Source: Saussurea involucrata (lineage: Eukaryota > Streptophyta > Magnoliopsida > Asterales > Asteraceae). From it: a stretch of 64,000 bases of DNA. The first letter of the stretch is position 1. Each line of letters begins with the position of its first letter. This document shows positions 11,933 through 24,411 of the stretch, piece after piece. The notes under the pieces were generated by a model that ran no database searches, was not told the origin of the DNA, and saw only the letters and a list, made by a program, of their open reading frames with translations. A program made the translations under genes and the position numbers. The stretch is from NCBI GenBank assembly GCA_033807775.1, contig CM066315.1, forward strand, positions 55,892,820 to 55,956,819. The letters run 5' to 3'.

Positions 11933-14900
11933 TTAGACTTCGTCCCCGAAGTCTACGTCCGCAAATAGCTCCGGGTAGTTCTCCCGCATCTCAGCCTCGG
12001 GTTCCCAAGTCCACTCGGAACCCTTTCGGTGTTGCCACTGGACTTTCACTAAGCCAATCACCTTGTTACGCGAGGTCCGCGTTCTCCTGTCAATAATGGC
12101 AATCGGCTTCTCTACGTAATTAAGCCGCTCGTCAATCTGAATATTCTCGAGAGGAATCACCGCAGTCTCATCCACCACACACTTCCGCAACTGAGACACG
12201 TGGAAGGTGTTGTGGAACAAACTCTGCTCATCCGGTAACTCTAAGCGATAAGCTACCTTTCCTACTCGAGCAATGATCTTGTAAGGTCCAATGTAACGGG
12301 GTCCTGACTTTCCCCGTTTACGAAACCGAATCACCCCTTTCCAGGGCGAAACCTTCAATAAAACATAATCTCCCACCTGAATTCCAAATCTGATCGTCTC
12401 TTGTCGGCGTAACTCTTCTGCCGACTCTGTGCAGTAACTAAACAGTCCCGCACCATTTGTATCATCTCAGTCGTCTTCAGAACGATATCAGTGCTCCCTG
12501 ATACTCGCTGACCAACCTCGCCCCAACAAATGGGCGTCCTGCACTTCCTACCATACAACATCTCGTACGGCGGCATGCCGATACTGGAATGGAAGCTGTT
12601 GTTGACTCCGCCAAAGGAAGGTACTGATCCCAACTACCTCCAAAATCAATAGCACATGCCCGAAGCATATCCTCAAGTGTCTGAATAGTCCGCTCACTCT
12701 GCCCGTCGGTCTGTGGATGAAAAGCCGTGCTAAAATGTAATCGCGTACCCATCTCCTCTTGAAACCTCTCCCAAAACCGGGAGGTAAAACGGGTGTCCCT
12801 GTCAGAGACAATCGAAACTGGCACCCCGTGCCTGGCTACAATCTCTCGCACGAAAATCTTTGCGAGCTTCTCCGCCGAGGAGCTCTCCCTGATGGCCAAA
12901 AAAAGTGAGCACTCTTGGTCAGACGACCGACAATTACCCAAATAGCATCATTCCCACGTGGAGACCTTGGGAGTTTCGTAATGAGATCCATCGTGAGTTG
13001 TTCCCATTTCCACACCAGAATCTCTAAAGGCTGCAACTTCTCATGCAGCCGCTGATGCTCAGCCTTGACTTTCCGACAAGTCAAGCACACCTCCACACAC
13101 TTGACGACATCCCGCTTCATGTCGGGCCACCAATAACTCTCCCGGAGGTCGCGGTACATCTTCGTAGCTCCGGGATGAATAGAAAACTTGGACTTATGCG
13201 CCTCGTCCAACAATATCTTCCTGTTCCCACCAGTGAAGGGAACCCAATTTCGACCATAACGTGTCGATAAACCCCGACTATCACGGACAAAATTCAGAAT
13301 TTCACTCAAAACTCTCTCGCGTTTGGCATTCTCGTCCCGAACTGCAACTTCCTGAGCACTACCTATCGACTCCAAGAGAGGTGCAACCACCGTTAACCGT
13401 TGACACAAACCCCGCATTGGCTCTCTAACCAGATGTCGACTAAGGGCGTCTGCAACAACATTCGCTTTACCCGGGTGGTAAAGTACCTCACAACCATAAT
13501 CCTTGACCACGTCAAGCCATCTCCTCTGACGCATATTGAGGTTTTGCTGGTCCATCAAGTATTTGAGGCTTTAATGGTTAGCGTATATCGTACACTTGAC
13601 GCCATACAAGTAGTGCCTCTAAATCTTGAGTGCAAACACCACAGCTCCCAACTCTAGATCATGCGTCGGGTAGTTCGCCTCATGAGGCTTTAACTGCCTC
13701 GAAGCGTAAGCTATGACCTTACCGCGCTGCATGAGCACGGCGCCCAAACCCTGGTGAGAAGCGTCACAATACACTACCAGATCCTCCATCCCATCGGGCA
13801 AAGTCAACACCGGAGCCTCGCATAAACGCCTGCGCCGCTCCTCAAAAGCCCTCTGTTGCTCCTCACCCCAGCTGAAAGCCGCAGATTTCTTTGTCAATCG
13901 GGTCATAGGCAACGCGATCTTGGAGAAATCCTGAATAAATCTCCGGTAATACCCCGCTAACCCAAGGAAACTTTTCACTTCAGTGGGGGTTTTCGGCACT
14001 TCCCACTGCATTACAGCTGCAATCTTGGCCGGATCGACCATAATACCATTATGGTTCACGACATGTCCTAGGAATTGGACCTCCCGTAACCAGAACTCAC
14101 ACTTGGAGAACTTAGCATAAAGCTTCTCCCGCCTCAAAACCTCCAAAACTTCTCGCAAATGCATCTCGTGCTCTTCCTTCGACTTCGAATACACGAGAAT
14201 ATCGTCGATGAACACAATCACCGACCGATCCAACATCGGGCTACACACCCTGTTCATGAGGTCCATGAACGCTTCTGGTGCATTGGTGAGCCCGAAAGGC
14301 ATCACCACAAACTTGTAATGGCCATAACGTGTACGAAAGGCCGTCTTCTCTGTATCCTCACTCCTTACCCGCATTTGATGATACCCCGATCTCAAATCAA
14401 TCTTAGAGAACCACGAGGCTCCCTGAAGCTGGTCGAACAAATCATCTATCCTTGGCAGAGGATAACGATTCTTCACCGTAAGCTTATTCAACTCACGGTA
14501 GTCTATACACATCCGTTGGGACCCGTCCTTTTTTTTCACAAACAGAATCGGGGCTCCCCACGGTGAACAACTCGGCTTGATGAACTCCTTTTCGAGAAGT
14601 TCCTGCAACTGAGTATACAACTCCTTCATTTCCGGTGGAGCCAGGCGATACGGTGCCTTAGCCACCGGAGCAACACCCGGAATCAAATCAATGCGGAACT
14701 CCACCTGTCGCTCGGGAGGTATTCCCGGTAAATCATCGGGAAATACGTCAGTAAACTCCCGTACAACTGACACATCCTCCGCAGTCTTCTTCTCTCCGTC
14801 GTCGTGCGTATCTATCACACACGCTAAATATCCCTGACCGCTGTGTTGCAAGTACCTTCGAGCCCTCGCAGCCGAACATATCGTTGAGGTCCGCCTGGGC

Positions 14901-15241
14901 AAGTCGCCCTAAATTATCAATTCTCCCTCGCTTGGGGTTCGAACTCGTACTTATTTGCGACGACAAACAATTCCTGCGTCGAAAGCATCCATCCAATCCA
15001 TGCCCACAATCACGCACAACTCCCGCATAGCGATCGGAATCAAATCAATAGGAAACCTCACACCAGAGATTTCCAAAGTGCACCCCCGGTACACGTCAGT
15101 AACCGTCAAGGTCCTGTCATCAGCAACCTCAACCACAAGTGGACAACCTAACCGTCCTACAACTCGGACCAAACACTCACTAAAAGTGTGAGACATGAAC
15201 GAGTGAGTAGCCCCGCTATCAAACATCACCACCGCAGGCAC
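11933..15241 (-). pseudogene. Gypsy-B pol: protease, RT, RNase H, integrase, chromodomain, broken
   Basis: Domains in order on the minus strand are: protease FDSGATHSF (about 15220); RT from EFIKPSCSPWGAPILFVKKK (about 14590-14520) with active site VFIDDILVYS (about 14200); RNase H with VYCDASHQGLGAVL (about 13760); integrase HHCC region (about 13170-13010) and DDE core (MDLITKLPRSP, about 12970; SDRDTRF, about 12800; HPQTDGQSERT, about 12700); and a C-terminal chromodomain (about 12112-11940, containing VQWQHRKGSEWTWEPE) expected to steer integration toward modified chromatin. Most domains stay in one frame but are cut by nonsense codons (near 14950 and 13616) and by frameshifts in the integrase core. 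The stop at 11933 sits just before the PPT. Confidence 0.93.
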
Positions 15242-15249
15242 CGAGTTAA

Positions 15250-15979
15250 CTAAGAACGTACCTGATCACACAGTTTCAGTAAAATGTAACTACATTTATC
15301 ATCTCTACTTCCGCTACTATCCCTGGGCTTAAAGCCACCGCTCCTTTGACTCGAACGCGAGTCCGAAAATCTCGTTTTCTTTGAAACAGCCGATACTGGT
15401 GCCACGGTCTGCACCGCCTTCCTTTTCTTAGCCTGCGTCTCCAACTCCAATTCCCGTCTCCGAGCAGCCTCCATTATCGCAGCAAGTGTAGCATACTGCG
15501 CAGTACTCACGAATTCCCTGATCTCGGTACGTAACATATCCTTGTACCGCGTCATCTTCATGTCCTCAGAAGCAGCATATTGAGGACATAATAGTGCCAT
15601 CTCGTAACAGGTTCACCGCAAAACTAACCTTCAGATTCTCAGGACAACCACTAGTAAGGAATGCGCACTCCATATCCGAAATCCAGCGCATACTGACGAT
15701 CGGGTTCGAGTCTCCCTTGAACTCCGGAGAAGAACAAGCAGAGAGATCCCGATACTGAAACTCTCGCGCTCGGGGCTGCCCACCAGCAGGGGGTGGAATC
15801 GCCGCGATGCGCTCCTCCATCAACACAACCACTTCATCTCGAATAGCGGTAATAATCTCGGGGATCGCCTCCCCAATAGCATGCGCCACCTCGGCCGCAA
15901 TCATCTCACGAATCTGCTCAGCAGTAACTCCAGTACCAGCATTTGAATCAGCATTGTTGTTCCTCCTTGTGATGGCCAT
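15250..15979 (-). pseudogene. Gypsy-B gag, internally deleted
   Basis: It starts MAITRRNNNADSNAG and carries the early capsid region (EFKGDSNPIVSMRWISDMECAF, in part). At about 15600 the sequence jumps from NLLRDG directly to ALLCPQYAASE, losing a block that relatives have between these motifs and changing frame. The C-terminal part runs to a basic stretch, then reads CSYILLKLC where a CCHC knuckle would be expected, so the nucleic-acid-binding finger also appears lost. The protein would not form a normal particle. Confidence 0.8.
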
Positions 15980-16769
15980 TCTCGATAATTAATTACCACG
16001 AGTTATTAGCACACATTAAATCATGCTAACTACCCTCACGCTCAACTCCTCGGATTCCTCGTAACTTTCCCCGACTCGAGCACGGATCCTGTGCTTCAGA
16101 TAGTAGGAGCTCTACTACTACCTTCTACACCTATCCTTACTCGTTTTGAGTCCCGTCCCGAAGTGCCCAAGTAATTCCTTGCCGACAGTTTCAATCCATA
16201 TGCCCGTACTAGCATATGTAAACACTATTCCTAGCCCACTACGAATTTCACCCCATCCCACTACCCTTGCTATAACGAAATCCCTACTAGTCATGACGAG
16301 TCGCCTCGCGAATGCACAGTTGCATACAGTGTGAAATCAAATAGACTTTCGAATAAAAGATTCTATCCTACAACGGTTGGACTCAAACAAGAGTTGTGCA
16401 ATAGAACTAAATCCAACATTCTAAGGCTATATGGTTCCTACTGCATACAACTTATAAGGCATTCACTTAACAACCTATCACAACTAGCATAAATTTCTAC
16501 TAGCTAGCAACAAACATGCAGTACAGTGTAATAAGCACCAAGCAATCTAGCATACATACTCCTATGCTCTAGAAAGCAATAAATTACACTAAGTACTTTA
16601 CCTTTTCCCTTGGCATCGGCTGACTGTACACACTGCGCCTCCGGTCACCGTTTCTCAAACGTACTTTTCCTTTCTTTTATTTCTCAAAAATTTTAAAAAG
16701 AAAAAGATAATCCCGAGCCGCAAACTTGAGTTCAAACACACCGAAATGTGTTTGATTCGCTCAAGCTGT
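15980..16769 (-). other. Gypsy-B 5' leader
   Basis: This is non-coding DNA between the PBS and the gag start. It is homologous to the Gypsy-A leader (shared blocks around aacggttggactcaaacaag and gtcgcctcgcgaatgcaca), but with one copy of the block that Gypsy-A has twice. Confidence 0.75.
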
Positions 16770-16781
16770 GCTCTGATACCA
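16770..16781 (-). other. PBS of Gypsy-B
   Basis: TGGTATCAGAGC on the minus strand, three bases inside the 5' LTR; initiator tRNA-Met type. Confidence 0.92.
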
Positions 16782-16784
16782 AGT

Positions 16785-18835
16785 TGTAACATCCCGAAAA
16801 TTACAATAAATTTGAACTTTTTGAAATAACATTTTAATAGAAATAAATCATAAACATTTAACTCCAAATAAACATTTTATCCAAAACCTCGTTTAGTTAA
16901 TCAACCAACTCAGTTAAAGCAGCGGAAAATACAATACTTCTAAACATAGTATCTCAAAATGATAATAGGAAAAATCTCTTCAACGCGCCAGTGTGTACCG
17001 TCACGCCTTACTGCCACTCGTACCTGAAACCGTAATTTATAGGGAAAGGGTAAGCACGAAGCTTAGTGAATTCAAACACCAACATAAGATAGCAATCATA
17101 TAGTCACTACCCCTATCCACAGATGGATACAAATAATCCACACATGCCAGTTTGAGAACATATCCTAAACAGGCAAACTCATGCAAGAACAACTGTGTAC
17201 ATAACCATCGGTTTCCCCGAATTCACACAACACTCATGTAGGCATCCCTCGGTCTCCCCGAGTTCACGCAACACCTGTATACAATTCCTCGGTCTCCCCA
17301 AGTCCTCGGTCTCCCCGAGATTTATACAATTCCTCGGTCTCCCCGAGTCCTCGGTCTCCCCAAGATTTATACAACACTCATGGCATTATACTATACATTA
17401 ATTCAGCCTAGTACCACACACAACAAAATTAGCTAGCACACACACAAACTACAACAATGCATATATAATCCCTATCCTACGCAGTGAGAGAACTCACCTC
17501 AAAAAGTAAAGCAGATATCCACAAACAGCAATACGAGCCCGCCAACTCCAACTCACTTCTTTCCACCTAAAGAAGTGTTATCAAGCATCAAAGTGAAGTC
17601 CTAACTCGAAATTACAACTACAAGTCTAACCGTGTAATTCCCAGCTTTTGGTCTAAAACTACAGGTCTGTTCGTGACCTGTTTAGCCCCCTTAAACTCAT
17701 CAAACCAGAATTATTATTCCATAAATAGAAATTTCCATGTCCTAGGTTTCCAGGGACATATCGCACGCATTCATACGAGGTCCCTACTATTTTATACGAA
17801 ATTTCTAAGACCGACTATCCAAACTGTGAGTTTCGGACCAGTCTGTACAGATTGGTAATTTGGCCCTAGCTAGAGGCCGAATTGATTTTTCTGCAAAACA
17901 TGAAAAACATACTAGACTCAAATTGTGAGATTTTGGCACTGGTTTCACCTCAATCCGAGCCTCCTAGATTAAGTTACGGATTTTACAAAACATTGGCAGA
18001 AACGGCATTTTTCACATAAAATGATAACTCTGATTTTCGGTTTATAACTTCATGCTTTAGGTTTAGGGTTTGAACAACTAATGGCTGGACAACCTAAACA
18101 CCACCCACTGCCACCTCCAGTAGTGGTGGTCGACAGCGGCGGCGGCAGCCACCACCGGCGGTGGTGGTGGCTCGATACTTCGAAAGAATCCGGCGAGACC
18201 CGAAAGGATAAACCAACCAAACTAGCTTGGCCACCCACCCTACGAATAGCCCGACAACCTCCGCTCCTGCACGTTACAACCACCGGCTGGTGATGCACGG
18301 CGGCGGCCACACCGCCGGCAGCCAAGGCTGCGGCGGCGATGGTGGCTTCGGTGGCAACGAAAGAGAAAACAAAAGAGAGAGGGCTTACCTTGCGACGAAA
18401 CCCAGCAGCAACCGTACGAAATCCCGATCATCGGCTGCTCTTCTTTGTCTCTCGCCACTCTCTCTCTCGCTATTTTCTCCCTCTCGCCGGCGATGAACAC
18501 AGCGGCGCCGGCTGTGTGGGTGTGCTCCGGCGGCAGCAGCAAAGAAAACGGTGGGGAGGGGTTTAGGGTTTTTGTGGTTGTTGTGTGTGTGGGTCGTGAA
18601 TTATGAACAAGAAAAAGGAGGGGTCGGTCCATATGGGCCGATCCCATGCACCCTTATGCAAAAATGACAACTTTGGTCCCCATTTTTTCCAACCTTGCAC
18701 AATGGTTAAAGTTTTCTCCATTTTGATCATGTTTGGTCTTTCTCGTTAATTCCCGTTAATAAACAATCAATTAGAGAACGATAACAATTAATTAAGATAC
18801 TTAAAATAAAACCATACCGGGACACGGGCTTTACA
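16785..18835 (-). repeat. 5' LTR of Gypsy-B
   Basis: It is 2051 bp and matches 9832-11915. It starts TGTAACATCCCG, ends TTTACA and is followed by the TSD CAAAG. Its CTCGG-CCGAG hairpin block (about 17205-17372) is one unit shorter than in the other LTR. Confidence 0.95.
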
Positions 18836-21800
18836 CAAAGGGGAGCGATTTGCATTCCTCTTTTTTGTAAGGTATCGCGGGTCGGGATGGCGTTTCGAAT
18901 GACTCTCCATACAAAGTAGCGAACTTTGAAAGGAATATTGGCACTCCAAATCCGCTGCCAATCTGTGTCGATCTCAAGATGGGGGTATGAAACCAATCGC
19001 TCCATGATGATTTTGTAGCTCGACTTAACGGTGTAAGACCCATTAGGCGACCGGTGCCAATCAAGCTTGTCGGAGCACGAGGTATTAGGGGGTGGGAGAT
19101 TGAGGATGCAATTGCGGTCTCGTTGAGAGAATATATTATCAATTGAGGCAATATTCCACTAAAGCGATTGAAGATCACAAAGGTCCTGGACACGTAAGTT
19201 AGAAAGAGAAGGATCTCCGGGAGTCTCGATTTTGAAGTTACTATTATCTCTATGCCATGGGTCGCTCCATACCTTAATAGTGCTACCATCCCCCACTTTC
19301 CAACGTAGCCCTTTGTGCAGAACGATTTGTGAATGCCATATACTTCTCCAAATAAAGCTTGGGGAGTTTCCTAAACGGGTCTCCATAAACACCCCTCGAG
19401 GGTAATATTTGTCTTTTAAGATTTTTGCTAACGAGAGAAGATGGATTTGAAACAATTCGCCAACCCCGTTTTCCGAGCATTGCTAAGTTGAAGGCGATAA
19501 AGTCATGGAAGCCTAGGCCTGCTAACTTTTGCGAGAGACAAAGTTTATCCCAAGAGAGCCAATTTAAAGAACGGGAGCCATCACACTTTCCACCCCACCA
19601 GAAAGAGTTAATCATTTTTTCGATGTCCTTGATGGTAGTTGTCGGAAAAAGGAAAACATTCATATAATAAACCGGGACAGCTTGGGCCGCCGCTTTGATT
19701 AGGGTGGCCCTTCCCGCATTGGAGATCGGTCGTTTTCCCCTGCTATGCAACTTCTGCCAAAATCTATCACGGACATAACGAAAAATGCACTTTTTAGAGC
19801 GACCCACAAGGGACGGAAGCCCCAAGTAGCGACTCGTGTTAATGGGTTTGTCAATACCAAGAATGCAAGAAAAGCCATGCATAAGATCGGTGGCTAAGTT
19901 GTTGCTTCCCATAATTCCGGATTTGGCATAATTAATAGCTTGACCCGACGCCATTTCATAATTCGTCAAAATGGACTTTAAGTGACGGATTTCGTCAATC
20001 GAAGCCCTGCAAAAAAAAAAAGAAGGCGTCATCCGCAAGAGAGAGGTGAGAGACCGGGGGAGCACCTTTTGCCGCCATACAACCGTGAATACGACCGACT
20101 TTTTCTTCATAAGTTAGGAGGGTCGAGAGGCCTTCCATGCATAGGATAAACAAATACGAAGAGATTGGGTCGCCTTGACGGAGCCCCCGCTGAGGGGAGA
20201 TGGGACCGATCAAGTCGTTGTTCACCCGAACGAAATACTTCACTGTCTCAACGCTAAGCATTAACATATTTACCCATCTGGTTGGGAAGCCGAATGCCGT
20301 AAGCATCATACGTAAATACTTCCAATCAAGTCGGTCGTAGGCTTTGCTAATATCAATTTTGAGCGCAACTTCTCATGTTTTCTTTTGGATGTTCCGGTGC
20401 ATGGAGTGAAACATTTCAAAAGCAATTATGACATTATCCGTGATCAAACGGTCCTTGATGAAGGCGGTTTGGTTGCCCGTAATGAGGATCTGGAGGAGCG
20501 GTTTGATGCGGTTGGCCAAGACTATTGTGATAATCTTCATAATGACGTTACAAAGTGCAATGGGTCTAACGTCTTTAAGGTACGAAGGGTTCTCAATCTT
20601 TGGGATGAGGGTGAGGATAGTGTCGTTAATGCCGTGTGGGAGACTCCCGTTTTCGAGCCACGTTGTCCCCGCTTGAAAGATATCATCCCCCATGACATTC
20701 CATAACTTTTGGAAGAAACGAGGGTTAAAACCATCTGGTCCCAGGGATTTATCCGGGTGCATTTGGAAAAGAGCCACACGAAATTCTTCTTTGGAGAAGG
20801 GCGTCTCAAGGCAAGTGATGTCATTAGCCGAAAGTTTGTTTTTGACGAAGTTAGTTATCAACTTTGGGTTTCCCGTTCCTACAGAAAAAAGGCGAGAGAA
20901 ATGCATATTCACAAGATTATGAATTCCGTCCAAATCGTCAACCCACCTCCCGTCGTCGTCTTTTAGCTTGATAATTCGGTTGGTTTTTCGACGGCCATTA
21001 GCATGTGCATGAAGGAACTTGGTGTTTTGGTCTCCCTCTTTAAGCCAAAAAAAATTTGCACGTTGTCGCCAATGCTCTTCATTCTTCAAGAGAGTGCCAA
21101 GGAGGCGTTGCCGTTCTTCTTCAAAGGCCATATTTGAGATGGTTATGGGAGAATTCCGAAACTTTTCAAGCTTCGCACAGGCTTCAGTGACCTCTCTGTT
21201 GAAGGAACGGTTTAAACTTCTCCCCCACTTTCCAAGAGTTTTCGCAAGGGAAGAGAGTTGGATGTTAAAGTCGTTGTTCCGGAGCTTGTCCCAACAATTC
21301 TCGAAAACTTGATTAAACGAAGCTTCCTGCAACCATTTATTTTCAAAACGAAACATATGATTATGAGAGTTAGGAGTCCGAACATCGGTATGGAGGGCGA
21401 TGGGAGAGTGGTCCGAAATTGGAGTGAACAAATTCTCTACCCAATAGTCCGGGAAAAGGTCGATCCACTCTAGCGATCCGGTCGCTCGGTCTAGTCTTTC
21501 GAAGACTTCGGTAGGTTTCCCTTTATGTCTACAACAAGTGAAGGGGAATCCATGCATGTGGAGATCATGTAAGCGACAATCAGAGAGGGCCTCTCTAAAC
21601 CCGCGGATACACCACTCTGGGTACTCATTGAGACCCCGTTTCTTGCTTTGAGATAATAAATCATTAAAGTCACCAATAACGATCCACGTCCGATTGGATT
21701 GAGCCGCTAACGAGCGACGGATGTTCCAAGAATCTCTTTGTCGCGATCGTTCCGGGTAACCGTAGAACCCGGTAATCCTCCAAGGTCCATGATTAGAATC

Positions 21801-22079
21801 CACAATTTCCATATCTATATGATTATGAGAGTACGACAAAGGAGAGCATCAATATTGTTCATTCCAAAAAACACAAAGGCCTCCCCCATGGCCACTACAA
21901 CTAACCTCAAAACAATAATCAAAACCCAAACGACATTTTAAGGAAGCTATTCTAGTTTGGGGTACAAGCGTTTCAAAAAGAAAAAGAACATCAGGTTGGG
22001 AAGCTCGGATAAGCTCCTGTAGGACCGGAACTGCCCGAGGGTTGGCGAGGCCTCGGCAGTTCCAACTGATGACGATCAT
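18836..22079 (-). pseudogene. LINE ORF2, N-terminal part: endonuclease and reverse transcriptase
   Basis: The ORF starts MIVISWNCRGLANPRA at 22079, its ATG overlapping the TGA that ends ORF1. The AP-endonuclease domain contains WIVIGDFNDLL (about 21690) and SDHSPI (about 21390). RT contains GPDGFNPRFFQ (about 20740), DVRPIALCNVI (about 20560), GLRQGDPIS (about 20180) and the catalytic LADDAFFF (about 20040). It ends at the zinc-binding domain, where Gypsy-B cuts it at 18836. Defects are a TGA at 21849-21851, a break near 20370, and a frameshift in an A run beside the catalytic motif (about 20008-20020). Confidence 0.92.
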
Positions 22080-23690
22080 TTATCTAGGCAGGCATGCACC
22101 GCAGGTCCCGCCTCTGGTTCGATTTGGATTGGAGCCTTGGTTCCCAATTTTGCCGGAATGTGGTCTTTTAGAGAACCAGTTTCAACACTTTGAGTTTCTT
22201 CGACCTTAAGGTTTTTCCCTGGAGAGTTCTTGACGCGATCTCTGATAAAAATATGTTTCCTGTTTGCAAGTGGGTTTTTCGGATTTAGGTGGGTCTTGGT
22301 TTGCATGTGGAGAAAGGTGGTGGGTTTTTGCCTGGACTTGCATGGGAAAAGGGTCACTAACTTCATAATTACTTATGTTAGTGGAAGGGATGGGTGGGTC
22401 CCCTAGGATATGAAGAGAGCCATTTGTAGGAGAATGGGGTGAGGAGATAGACTTTTCTTCATGTACTTTAGGAGACAAAGTATGGGGAGCTTTTGAGGTG
22501 GAAATAGGTAGGTGGTCCTTTTTGAAGAAAAGTTGGGAGACATCCCATTGCCTCCACCGCCTAAGTTGACTTTCTCTTTGTCTTTAGAAGTGAGATGTCA
22601 CGTCCCAAATAGGAAGGGGTCAAAGAACTTTCGGTTCCTGATTTTTTTTGCAAAACATCTAAATGGGTAGGATTGCTTTTCAGAGAAGGATTGCTTTTAC
22701 CAAAAGTAGTAGGTTATCTTACTTTTTTGTTGACTTGCAAAAGGGTTCATCTGAATTTTTTCCGGTTGAAATTCCGGTGGCCGGAGATCTTCTTTGGTGG
22801 TAGTCGAGGCCTTAGCAGCGGTGCTTCTCTCATCTTTGTTATTTGCTGACAAACCCGAGCTCTCCACCGATGAATGGGGTAAAACATGTACCCGCGTAAT
22901 CACAATGAAGCAACGGTCCGTAGAGTTGTACGAGTTCCCCACTTTCGTGTCGGATTGCGATGAACTTTCTAGTGCATTCTTGTTTATCGTGACCCCACAA
23001 TCCGCATTTGTAACATATTATCGGAAGTCTATCGAATTTGATTTGAATCCAATGGTTCCTTTCTTCGAATGGAACTAAAAACCCGACGGTTGGTCTCTTG
23101 TCGATCGGGAGATTAACCCGGGCTGTAGTACTAGCTTTCATCATGTCGAGATTTGTTCCCTTCCAGCGAAAGTTTGCGTTTGGGTCAACCAAGTGAACCC
23201 AACTTTTCAGATTATTTTCTGTGAATAGTTTGAGAGGAATGTGGCTAATAGTTATCATGAGGGGTAGGGTGTTAAGGGTGGCCTCTTCCAGTTACCATTA
23301 GCCGGCCAAAGTGCTCCGATAAGGAAGTCTTCCGTGAAGCACCATGGCATCTTTGACATAACCCAGTTCATGTCCAAAAGGGAAGCAAAGGAGAAGCCAA
23401 AGAAAAAGCGGGTAGAGTCTGAGTCAAGGTACCTCACTTGCCACTGGTTACGGAATTTCCACATACGGGAAAGAAGTTTCTTCAAGAAGGAGGTGTTGCA
23501 ACCTTTTCTCGCAAAGACACGGGCCACCATAGATGTCTTCGAAAACTTATCTAGACCCATGACTTCGACCTCTTTAGCAAGGATGTCTCCGGTCACGTCG
23601 ATAATGTCAACAGTGGGGGCTTCACTAGAGACGTTGAGCTTAGTGGTGAGAGTGTGAGAACTTCTATCGCTTCATTGGGATAGTTCATGA
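22076..23690 (-). pseudogene. LINE ORF1 (RNA-binding gag-like protein), broken
   Basis: The likely ATG is at 23690 (MNYPNEAIEV). A DUF4283-type region follows (about 23550-23260, with MVARVFARKGCNTSFLKKLL and FGFSFASLLDMNWV), then a CCHC knuckle CYKCGLWGHDKQEC (about 22980-22940). The C-terminal tail (22366-22076) is polar and low in structure. The frame changes at least twice (near 23600 and 23256). ORF1 proteins of this type coat the LINE RNA. The last codon overlaps the ORF2 start as ATGA. Confidence 0.85.
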
Positions 23691-23792
23691 TGCTACCGAC
23701 AGGAGAAAGCTGGGTGTGGGAGACCGAACTGAAGGTCGCCGGTGAGAATGCCGGAATGGAGAGAATCTCCTATCTTAGAGAGAACTACAGTG

Positions 23793-23810
23793 GGTTTTTG
23801 TCAAACCATG

Positions 23811-23812
<2 letters not shown>
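23793..23812. repeat. Right target-site duplication of the LINE (20 bp)
   Basis: Exact repeat of 8883-8902. Confidence 0.9.

Positions 23813-23836
<24 letters not shown>
23812..23836. repeat. (TA)n microsatellite
   Basis: About twelve TA units immediately right of the LINE TSD. Confidence 0.9.
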
Positions 23837-23841
<5 letters not shown>

Positions 23842-24113
23842 GTGTTTTCCTAAAACCAACTTGTTCTTGCAGGACAATCTGTTAGTTTTTCTACAAGGAA
23901 CCATAGAAGACCAAGGAGCAAGAGGATGAAATAGTTGTAGCAGCTGACTACAAAGATTATACAGCTAGTGCCCTTAGAATGGATGATCAATGGTGAGTAC
24001 AGAGTCTCAATGCGTAATGGGCTGGTGACATGTCTCCAGCACCGATTGTTGTGTAGTTGCAGTTGCAAGTGGTTGGATTGGAGTTCATGGTATGAAAGTA
24101 GTAATTATAGATG
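23813..24113. other. Host segment 3
   Basis: This continues the host thread of segments 1-2. A candidate acceptor ttcttgcag (about 23871-23879) precedes a short stretch readable as EQEDEIVVAADYKDYTASAL (about 23910-23970), which ends in TGA soon after. The LARD-B TSD copy AGATG is at 24109-24113. No family was recognised. Confidence 0.3.
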
Positions 24114-24397
24114 TGTTGGGATTATAATCTGATTGAATGGAAGTTCAAGGGAATAAAATGTAACTTTATATGTGGGCTTTATTCATGTAATGGGCCATGG
24201 GCCTCAGTTCAATAGCCTAGGTATAAATAGAATTGTTTAGTCTATTATTCAGGTTAATCGTCATTGTTCTTATTAGATATACATTGTAAACTCTCTGAAT
24301 GGTTTATGAATGTTATATGGATGACGACTTAAAATCATTGTTTCTATTGCATATTTGTTATTGATTTCTTCTACAATTCACTGATCTGGGATCCACA
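24114..24397 (+). repeat. 5' LTR of LARD-B
   Basis: It begins TGTTGGGATTATAATC and ends GGGATCCACA. A TATA-like ggtataaatag (about 24221) and the following leader suggest a promoter. Confidence 0.9.
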
Positions 24398-24399
24398 AT

Positions 24400-24411
24400 T
24401 GGTATCAGAGC
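24400..24411 (+). other. PBS of LARD-B
   Basis: TGGTATCAGAGC, initiator tRNA-Met type, two bases after the LTR. Confidence 0.92.

Larger units (their letters stand above)
9832..18835 (-). mobile_element. Gypsy-B: Ty3/Gypsy chromovirus (Tekay/Del-like), complete but inactivated
   Basis: This 9.0-kb minus-strand element has 2.05-2.08 kb LTRs, a PBS at 16770-16781, gag, pol with a C-terminal chromodomain, and a PPT at 11916-11930. A perfect CAAAG duplication flanks it (9827-9831 and 18836-18840). It landed inside the zinc-binding domain of the LINE, whose protein reads on directly across the target site. The two LTRs differ by a few percent at most by eye, plus one tandem-unit difference. Confidence 0.96.
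8903..23792 (-). mobile_element. LINE (plant L1-type non-LTR retrotransposon), full length, split by Gypsy-B
   Basis: On the minus strand it carries a short 5' UTR, ORF1 with a DUF4283-like region and CCHC knuckle, and ORF2 with AP-endonuclease, RT, zinc-binding region and RNase H, then a short A tail. It is bounded by a 20-bp TSD (8883-8902 and 23793-23812). Gypsy-B with its CAAAG duplication (9827-18840) interrupts ORF2; without it the LINE is about 5.9 kb. ORF1 and ORF2 have frameshifts and stops, so it is not autonomous now. Confidence 0.93.
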
